Shown here piece by piece: positions 37,001 through 45,300 of a DNA stretch of 64,000 nt (its first letter is position 1; each line of letters starts with the position of its first letter). This DNA comes from a virus. Position numbers and translations under genes: made by a program. Below the pieces are notes generated by a model, which saw only the letters and a program-made list of their open reading frames with translations, had not been told where the DNA came from and ran no database searches. Location of the stretch: the IMG/VR virus record IMGVR_UViG_3300042453_001086, positions 62,001 through 126,000 of that record, one strand, 5' to 3'.

Positions 37001-39103
37001 TTGTGTGTATGGAGATAAGAAAATTCTTTCTTTTGGTGGAATAAATCTAAACTTTCTGGCACTTAAGTTTGCTGTGGGTGTGGTTACTAATACTAGTTGA
37101 GTGTCGTTCGTTACCGATAAAATTTTATATGTAGTATCATTTGATGGATTAGAATCTAAATCATCAAATCTAATAAAACCACCAGCAAAACATTGTTCGG
37201 TAAACTTAGTATTTGTTCCTGTTACTGTGGGCGTGCTGGTTTGTAAAGAAACTCTGCCTTTACAAACAATACCATCTTGATCTGGATATGCTACAGCGTA
37301 TCTCCATGTTCTTGCGCCCTGTGTAACAACAGAACCACTAATATGTCTAGCAGGTTCTACAAGTGCTTGTTCACCTGTAAGAGGGTTGTTTATGTTTCTT
37401 GTTTTAATAGTAAGAACATTTCCATCGAGATCATCAACTTCCATCCATTCTTGATTCACCAGAACATATCCTGGACCAGGATTGATTCTGGGTGCATCAT
37501 TTCCATCAAGAATAGATATGACTATGGAAGTTAAGTTATCAATGTTAGTTACAACATTGGAGCAGTCTCCTTCAATAATAGTTCCATAATCTTCTACAAA
37601 CTCTGGATTATTGTTAACTGTTGCGGCGTCTTGAACATATGCTTTAGCAGCAAATGAAGCTCGGTTGAAAGCAAACTTAGTTTCTTCAAACTCGCCAACA
37701 ATGTGATCTAAATTTCCTAAAGCATCGAAATAAGACTGACCAACATCGATCGAATGCATGTTACCGCCATATTTTAGATCGTTGATCAATCCATCAATAA
37801 AATACCCAATATCTCTTTTACATGTTGCGTCTCCACCTTGATCTATGCCATCTGGAATAACTAGATCTGGATATTCCAGGACCATCTGATTAAAAGCATA
37901 ATCAATGATTTCTTGACGACGGAAAGTTAATATATTCGCTCCATCTTTAAATATCCCATCAACTCTTTTGAGTGTATGTCCAGGAAATAGATTGATTACT
38001 GTTTCTGAGGGACTTATTTCTCTATCTGCTCCAGTATTTAAAACACCAACCCCTCTAGATGCATCCGATGGGTTAGAAACATCACCATAGTTATCTCTAA
38101 AAACAAGATAGTTAATATAAGATCCACTAGTTACCCAAAGAAAATCTTTGCCGTCATTTAGAGGTCTAACGATAGTCTCTCTTAGGTTATCTCCAACTAT
38201 AGATGTACCTTTGGGAACATAGATAGGATTATCTTCATAATACTCTCCAGAGAACATTCTAATAGTAATGTTACCATTAGTATTTCTGGCAATCTCACAT
38301 GCTTTTTTGAGAGTTTTTACTGCATTTCGTACTGATAACCCACTTCTATCATCACTGCCATTTCCATTCACAAAAATAACAGTGCCAACTTCTTCTTCGC
38401 TGAGAGGAATGGGAATGCCCCACCCACCTGACGTTTTTGGTCCATAAAGATTTCTAGATGTAGTATCGATATAGAAATCGTTTATTTTTCCTAGAGTGCT
38501 AAGGGGAGCTCCTGATCCAGATAAGAACTGTTCCGACAATGAAATAGGTTCTGCCCAATCACCTTCTGTTTTTGGACCATATAAATCTCTTGAGGTTAAA
38601 TCAAGATAATAATCGTTATTTTTCCCTAAAGAAGAACTTGGTTCTCCTGACCCAGAAAGAAGTTGTGGAGATAATGAAGTGGCAGTTAAACTCCACCCAG
38701 ATTCTGTTTTTGGTCCAAATAGATCTTGTGTAGTCGTTTTAATGTAAAAACTACCAAGAACGCCATCAGAAGGAGATGGATTTGTTTCCCCAAATAAAAG
38801 ACCTTTGAAGTTTATTGGTTCAGTTGGCCAAACATTGTTTTCTTTGGGACCAAACAACTCTTCTGTAGTTGTGTTAATATAAAAATCACCATTGGTGCCA
38901 GTAGTATTTTCTGGGTCAGTTGTTCCATTTAGAAGCAATCCCGATGTTGGGTCGAGAGAGTTTCCAATGGCGTTGATAGCCGATACTATATCAGTTTGAG
39001 CAGTATTTAGTAAACTGAGATCACCAAGATCTTGACCAATATTGTTGATTACTTGACGTTGCTGCTCAAACGTATAGTTTTTTAAGACTTCTCTAAGTGC
39101 CAT
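34022..39103 (-). CDS. Giant tail fibre, 1693 aa, beta-helix and cupredoxin-like parts
   Basis: The N-terminus MALREVLKNYTFEQQRQVIN is helical. Residues about 55-235 carry four repeats ending LYGPKTEGDW or LFGPKTESGW. From about residue 240 (VIFVNGNGSDDRSGLSVRNA, YVPKGTSIVGDNLRETIVRP) comes a pectate-lyase-like beta-helix. Later NFFVGPFFRVDLRTGKATFS and ALPTQKAVRDYIN match the 1771-aa fibre. An AHGLTNNQWVEV beta module follows. Near the C-terminus LVPGKSYKFNLSVAGEPFFI with VPFDSPTILYYQSGNTEDNY looks like the cupredoxin-like domain seen in marine phage adhesins. The start lies inside the end of the upstream 73-aa gene (11-base overlap). No catalytic residues for a depolymerase are evident by eye. 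Confidence 0.83.
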   Translation of the reverse strand: MALREVLKNYTFEQQRQVINNIGQDLGDLSLLNTAQTDIVSAINAIGNSLDPTSGLLLNGTTDPENTTGTNGDFYINTTTEELFGPKENNVWPTEPINFKGLLFGETNPSPSDGVLGSFYIKTTTQDLFGPKTESGWSLTATSLSPQLLSGSGEPSSSLGKNNDYYLDLTSRDLYGPKTEGDWAEPISLSEQFLSGSGAPLSTLGKINDFYIDTTSRNLYGPKTSGGWGIPIPLSEEEVGTVIFVNGNGSDDRSGLSVRNAVKTLKKACEIARNTNGNITIRMFSGEYYEDNPIYVPKGTSIVGDNLRETIVRPLNDGKDFLWVTSGSYINYLVFRDNYGDVSNPSDASRGVGVLNTGADREISPSETVINLFPGHTLKRVDGIFKDGANILTFRRQEIIDYAFNQMVLEYPDLVIPDGIDQGGDATCKRDIGYFIDGLINDLKYGGNMHSIDVGQSYFDALGNLDHIVGEFEETKFAFNRASFAAKAYVQDAATVNNNPEFVEDYGTIIEGDCSNVVTNIDNLTSIVISILDGNDAPRINPGPGYVLVNQEWMEVDDLDGNVLTIKTRNINNPLTGEQALVEPARHISGSVVTQGARTWRYAVAYPDQDGIVCKGRVSLQTSTPTVTGTNTKFTEQCFAGGFIRFDDLDSNPSNDTTYKILSVTNDTQLVLVTTPTANLSARKFRFIPPKERIFLSPYTQNCSAISVLGDSYSEVINGVETYDARKTRAGGILVDGDQLEPNTPIKSMVCDAFTQVVSGGIGFHLKNDGYAQLVSVFEVFEDVGVLCESGAYTSITNSATNFGNEGLKAIGYSNNPYPFFIGNVSEINNLTKTNFNSSPSNIIMTSFEEDATKVRMFLKVSSTDIGKFEPNQSLNIDSHILPNPASSAAITALQSYINGTALEVNRIVLSDNIVEILLNISWNSVYETLSGSQTGEVIVTGGATYTEIEITGFDAKALPNYVIKFPAINLPPHPSGVEYVVDIVSRFEEDTDITVLTTQPKIPDSDLGLIVSNTAIQLRAPSTVNSSGHTFEYVGAGINYTALPQNGGRSRAEFQSVESSSGKSYVSATDQDGNFFVGPFFRVDLRTGKATFSGAVALGVLDELQLKASPGVPIYEFSTDDTLGGGTGSKNTALPTQKAVRDYINKPSVLGNLIGLNKTTSRAPGQLVLLDSNGRINSELLPPANPVNVFTVANEEERLGLTIAIPGDVAYQTDTEIAYILLDEPVNNPDNWNVFSGTNINANNIVSGIISPARLGTGISNESVFLSGISKYSPVTQGLVPSTNSPVLISGNRLNVLKTGSTTNVSSAVWDGNTLKVTLTTTTAHGLTNNQWVEVESIFPYGYNGFFQVTVTSPTAFTYDLASDPGEYVSEGFVTSGVRYDAGFTELDIRRASFFSGQTSGSSDVGVVKYDWRTFEIDSSSVLALREKGVTLGKLENIKRRTLLGNNEFPTLSNDEGNVLELGLGEDVEQVTVFNVSLLNGQYRIVDRIIDKNLGALPTLHLVPGKSYKFNLSVAGEPFFITTEPKDILEPLETTPSSNYSDGVRVTNRESGILYFTVPFDSPTILYYQSGNTEDNYGIIVVGSYEKPGVDFITAYAPHVIDSFNKDKTNTCKYLIQVTENEEGLRVHSTEIMLVHDNVDVLMTEYATLVSDVYLGSFSAEINNNEVRLLFTANNLLTTANLKVKVIKTQMF
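38400..38940 (-). repeat. Four LYGPK repeats in the 1693-aa fibre
   Basis: Four tandem units of about 40-45 residues, each of the form LLSGSGEPSSSLGKNNDYYL followed by DLYGPKTEGDW. Units three and four are the most similar to each other. This pattern is widespread in phage fibre necks and usually precedes the shaft. Confidence 0.75.
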
Positions 39104-39314
39104 GTTCTTTTATAAACTCTCGTAGAAGGGATTTTAATTCTAGCATTTCATTTTTCAATACCTCGATATCAGAGTTCATCTGAGAAAGATTCAGATTATT
39201 TCTTCTGATACGTCTAGACTGTTCAAATACTTCTTTATCAGTATTTATAATCGCTCCTGTATGCCTGTCACGATAAAGGTTGTCGTAACCTTCTACTGGT
39301 ATATAATCTTTCAT
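39093..39314 (-). CDS. Small helical protein, 73 aa, unknown function
   Basis: Starts MKDYIPVEGYDNLYRDRHTG and continues with a long amphipathic helix (SQMNSDIEVLKNEMLELKSL). The chosen ATG at 39314 is two bases past the stop of the 2813-aa gene; an in-frame ATG at 39329 would add five residues inside that gene. The N-terminal motif is of a kind I associate with T4-like phages but I know no function. The helix suggests oligomerisation. It overlaps the start of the 1693-aa fibre by 11 bases, so it may assist that fibre (inference). Confidence 0.7.
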   Translation of the reverse strand: MKDYIPVEGYDNLYRDRHTGAIINTDKEVFEQSRRIRRNNLNLSQMNSDIEVLKNEMLELKSLLREFIKEHGT

Positions 39315-39315
39315 T

Positions 39316-42300
39316 TTAGTATGAAGCAACGATTCTCACATCTTGAACCTTGGGCACAAAAACGGGTTGAGAACTTCTCATTACAATTTTTACTCCATAT
39401 GAAGAAAACTCATTTAGACCAGATACGCTATACTTATATTCTTTATAAGAAGATTGAGATTCTAGATACGCAGCAATAGTGTTATCCGAAGAAGGTAACA
39501 CTGGTACATCTGGTTCCCCAGATTGATTAAATGGGGTCCAATCTAAATCATCAAAGTTGTATTGTGATGATACATCTTTAGTTTTATAATACACTAAAAT
39601 ATCATCACTATTAAATACATTCGCGGTCAATCTTACATCTACTGATGTAGAACCATTTTCTATAACTATTTCTTTGGTGGTATATTCCGCTAAAGAAGAA
39701 GTGTTATTAGTAGAAGTGTCTGGCACATATAATACACCAGGAGTATAATCAATCTGTTTTATTTCGGTGAAAGATTCTGTTCCAGATACAATACCTTGAT
39801 AAGACAGTAAATCACCAACACGGAAAATATCTGCCTCCTGTGTAGCAACAGAAGTATCTTTTCTAGCGTAGATTGATCCAAATGTCGCTGCACTTGTGTA
39901 GTTATCATTCAATGGTTTTTTGTTATTAGAAACTGTTAACTCTCTTCTAGAAGAATCCCAGTTAATAATTTTTCCTTGAATGAGACCAGTGTATGTTTTT
40001 TCTACATCTGTTTTTTCTATTGCAACCACATCTGTACCAACTACAAATTCTGGAACAACTTCGATTGGTGATGCAGACCCAACAAAAACTGATGTATCAG
40101 TTGGGTTGTTTCTAAAGATAAGATTTTCAGAAGGTTGGAATAAAGTGTCGGTTGACATCTTCACATAAAGTTGACCAGAATCTAGTTTAACTATAGTTCC
40201 TACAGCTTTACTGGTAAACCCAGTTACTATAGCAGGCACCGATGGACTTCCAACATCAATATTTAAAGGATTTTGTGAAGTAATCTGGAATCTATATACT
40301 GGATAGAATTTCAGTACTTGATCTCGTCTCCCATATCTATTTTCATATCCAGAAGGTTTTTCGATAATATTATTGATTAGTTTCACTGAGCAAAGACGTA
40401 AATCAACAACTGGTGATAGGAATGATGATGTAGAAGACATCTCAATCTTATATGACAATGATTTTTCAGTTATTGTTTGGTTCTTTAACTCATTCAACCT
40501 AGACATTACAACCTTTTGGTTATCGAAGAAATGCTCTTCGTTTAAGAAAGTTCTCTCGTATCCATTATTATCTAGTGATTGTGAGTATGTCGAATAAGTT
40601 ACAGAACCAGAATCTACAGGAACAATATTTGTTGTCTTAATACTTGATAGAACAGTGGTATTGTCAAAAGATAAGAAACCTATTTGTGCATATGATTTTT
40701 CAAACTTCTTATTGTAAGATGCTTTAACAGTTGATCCACCACCAAATAACGTAGAAGTTGCTGGGATTTCTGATTTGATGTTATAGAAGTTAGATCCACT
40801 GTTATAAACTTTGAAGAAGCTATTATTCAAGTAATCATCCGATATTCCAGCAATAGTCTGTGCATTCTTGAACGAAACATATGATTTACCACTATCTTCA
40901 AATCCATTATGTCTATGATTTATTTTTACAATAGATTTGTTGTTCTTGAATAGCTCGGAAGTTGCATTTGTTGAAGCAGATGAATCCGTTTCGATTGGAT
41001 TTGGGTCTAATAACTCATACCCTAAATCTTCGTTAGTTAACTCAATAATAGCAGTTTTTGAAGTATCAAATTGAGCTCTGTAAATAGTAAACTTAATATC
41101 TTCAAAAATATCTTCTACCCAAGTATTGATATTTTGCGAACGGAATACAGATCCCAATAGTGGTTGTGAAGTTACCGCAGAGTTTGTTGAAACTTCGGTT
41201 TGCCCTAGTTCAGAAGTCCAAATACTATAATCAATAGAATCACTTTCTACTACGAAAGCATATTCTGTATTATTTTGCAAATAGACTGGATATTCAAACT
41301 TAAACTTGGTTGGGGTAGTAGAATCTGTAGCAATATCCGAACCAGGATCAACGGCAACACCCATTCTTATAGCAGGTGTATCGATAGTAAGGATAGATTC
41401 TATTACAGCCCCACTTGGAGCAGTGCCTGTGCCAGTGATGATAACTGATGGTGCTTCGGTGTATCCAGAACCATTGATTATCAAAGAACTTTCAAAAACG
41501 TTTCCGTCGTAGCATTTTCCAGATGCAGTTGCAACTGCTCCACCAGGAAGTTGTGGACTTTCTATAGTTAGATTGACAGTTTCATATCCAGATCCCATAT
41601 TTTTAATATACAATCCAGTTATTCTTCCAGAATCTTTTGCTGTAGTTACTTTCAAATCAGTATTTGAAGTAGCATTGAAACTAGTGAGAGATGTAAACAA
41701 TAGATTTTCATTCTGTTTAAAATCAACTCCATTGTGATTACTTAAAACTACAGTGTAAACCTGATCATTATTTAATGTAAATCTATTTTGAGTGTCTACG
41801 GGTAGTTCAGCACCATTTCTATCAATAACGGTCTTGAGTGGTCCAGAAGCTCCAGACACTTGACCAACTGCATTTTCTCCTTTTGTGATCTTGAGAACAC
41901 CGTTGGTGTAAACTTTAATATAGGTGTCTGGCAGTAAAACAGATTCCGAACCAGGAACAACATAGTTTCCAGGTTTCCCAGATTCAATGTTAGTTAGATA
42001 AACTTTTACTGGTATGCTACTACTTTTTTTGTTGAAGAACAGATCCATTCCAGTAACAAATACTCCACCAGGAGTATTCTCTATCTTAAATGATTGTGAG
42101 ATTGGATTTGGTTTTACAGAAGCTCCACCTACAGTCTGCACTCCTTCATCTGATCTAAACTTAGCTGGATATGTAGAAACTATTGAAGATGGTTGTTGTG
42201 GTAATGCACCAGTTGCATAATAGTTGACTTCGGTATAAGAATCAACACTACTATCATTTTTTCCATCTACACTAGTAGTAAATCTGATAGTTTTGATACC

Positions 42301-45300
42301 TGTAGTAAACTTCAGTGAGTTTGGCACTCCAGTTTGCTCTGAAGTATCATAAACAATACTATCTAATGAACCGCCCCATGAAGACAATGGTTGTGGGGGC
42401 AATCCATTTGGAATAATCAACAATCCACTAGCATTTCCATTTGCGTCTGTAGTAATACTGGGGAACGCAACATCTGTGAATGGACCTACAGAATTTCCTC
42501 CTATTCCAGTAAAATCATAATCTTGTGCTACCCATCTATCTATGTTTTTATTATCCATGAAAACATAGAACTGGGAGTTTGGCTTCATTCTTTGTAGAAC
42601 AAAGAATATTGCATTTGATCTACAAATAGGATTGATGTATGTACTTCCAGTGCCTCTGCCAGATTCATTATTCTGAGGACTAATATTAGAGGAAGTGGCA
42701 ACAGTTGCAGAAACTGTATTTGCTAAAGATGTTTCGCTGCTTAATGAAGATAAAGCGTTTGTGGTGAAAAATACTCTATTTGCTCCGATCCAGTTAACAA
42801 TAAAATTATTGTAAATACTTTCATAACCAAGTCTAGAATCATTCTTTGAATAGAAGACGGAGAATATTTTTGAATCATTATCCAAGATTATTGGTTGGGA
42901 TTTTTCATCATACCATTGATCTGCAGAAGGACTAATAAATGCATCACCAACATACTGAAGAACAACAAATGGATTAATATTTGTTGTTGTGGTTGCAAAA
43001 TTATTTCCGATGAAAGATGTATCTGAATATGGTAAAGTTAAAACATCTCCAGATTTTTTATAACCACTGAAGAATCTTTGATCTTCTCTGGTGTTGACTT
43101 CTTTCAATCGTAATGATGTTTCTCTGGACGTTGCTCTCAAAACAGATTGCTGAGTATCAATAGCACATTTATATGATAAAGAAGCAACATTTCCAAAAGC
43201 ATGGTTCTGGAAATTGTCAACTGCAAATCCACTCTTAAATCTATCGAGACCTAAATCATCCTTTATCTGCATATTTAATGCTTGCTGCTCAAGCATACTC
43301 AATAAAGTATACTCTTCTAGTCTTTCGATCCTCTTCTCTAGTTTGCCAATATCTCGCATAGTATAGCGACGATTATCAACAGGAATGATGCGAACATCTA
43401 CGGGTGATAATGTATAGGCTGGGATGTACGCATAATAAAGAGGTATAGAGTCTTCAATATCCGAAGGTTTTGTTGGGTTTAGTGATGAGTTTCCTTCTTT
43501 AACGAAAAAGTCTCCCTTCTTGTTTAAATAGATGCCATCGATTCTATCCAAATACTGATTCGTGTTAAAAGATATTGTATATTCAATATTGGAATCTACT
43601 GCAGGGGTGCTTGAAATAATACCACCAGAACGAATAAAACTAGTGGAGTCTTCAACGGAAAGAAGAGAAGTATCTTGATAACCAGAGATGATAGCAGTGC
43701 TATCTACTTTTGGTCTAAAATCAATAACATCTCTTAAAGCCACTCTTCCATAAACGGTGGAGTTGAAGTATGGGATTTCGTCAAGAGGTAACCCAGACTC
43801 GTGGGTATAAGAATCGATCGTACAGAAATCTCCTTGGGAATGCTCAAAATAATCAAATGTAACTAACAGTTGACCATTTGGGGGATCAAATCCTGGTTTT
43901 AAGACAATCCTAGAAACATCATATAATGTATCTCTTTGACCATCATCAAAAGTAAATCTATCTGTTATGTCGATACCTGATACTAGATTTCCAGCGGAAT
44001 CTACAGATGGAGGTGCAGTAATAGAACCCTCATAGATTTTTATCAAACGATATGCATCTGAGTATGTGAGAATGTCATTACTATCAGAATCATAATCATA
44101 TCCTCTTAAAGGAATAACTCTATCTCCTGGAGAAGCAATGACGATTCTTCTATTTTTTACAGCAGTTTTAAGTCTAGCTCTTGCCTTAGAAACTTCTACC
44201 GTTGCGGTGAGTTTTATCTTTGGGAAGTTTGTGCTAGTTCCAAAGAAGTTTAATGGAAGATTTACAGTAACGCTACCAGCAGTTAATCCTGTACTGTCAT
44301 CGGTTGAGTTAGCAATAACAACCTTGTCAGAAGTTAAGTAAATAATATCGCCAGTCTCGACTGTAGTTGCTCCTCTTTTGTCTAGGACTGTTAATAAGAA
44401 TGCTTCTTGTGAGAAAGAGACAAATCTCTGTGTTCCAAATGGGAGTTGAGCAGCAAATGTCAAACCACCACCTGAAGTGGAAGCGGTTGTTACAAAATCT
44501 CTTCTAAAGTAATATTTTATTTTAGAATCAGCCGAAGTTTCTTCTATTGATTTGAGGTTCTTTGCACCAGCTGGAATAATCAAGGAAGAGTTAGTAGCAT
44601 TATCAATTTTTGGTCGGATTCTAATAACGTTCGATGCGGTGACATTTTCTGTCAAAACTCCATCTAGATACACTCTCGAACGAATCAAACTTCCTGGTTT
44701 GGTGACGTATTGAACTACAGATCTTACTAGTTTGTTGTTTGAATCTGTAAACTGAATGATATCTCCTTGAATCAAATCATTTGATGGGTCGCCAGAAAAT
44801 CCAGAACACTCTATGTATTGAGATCCCTTTGAACCAAAAAATGTGAAATCAGTTAAAGTTTTTGGAACAAAATAACTTATATCTTGATTAACAACATCAC
44901 ATGTAAATGTATTACTGTTTCCTACACCAAATGTTGAATGTATTGATTTTACGTTTTCTGCAGAATAGTTGACAACAGTGTTTCTATATAATACTGGCGT
45001 CAACTTGGCATATGTAGTTGGTGTAGTAGAACTATTAATATTTAATATTGGTGGGGAAGTATAAGTTTCGGAAACTAGATTTCTATCTAAAACATTAATC
45101 TTATAAACACTACTTCCAAGTAAACTAATGCGAATAGCATTATCACTATACTGAACACCATTTAATAGAACTGTGGAATTTGAAGAATATCCACCTCCCC
45201 TCTCTTTAACGATAATATGAGAAAGTGTATTTTCTCTGGCAATTCTCCTGGAGTTACCAATCTCATCGGTAATAGTTTCTCCTGGTCTAAACTGTCCAGA

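Noticed and set aside
39104-39116. TATAAAAG before the 1693-aa fibre as a late promoter
   Set aside because: It differs from the octamer at its end, lies in the coding end of the 73-aa gene, and is only about 8 bases from the ATG.
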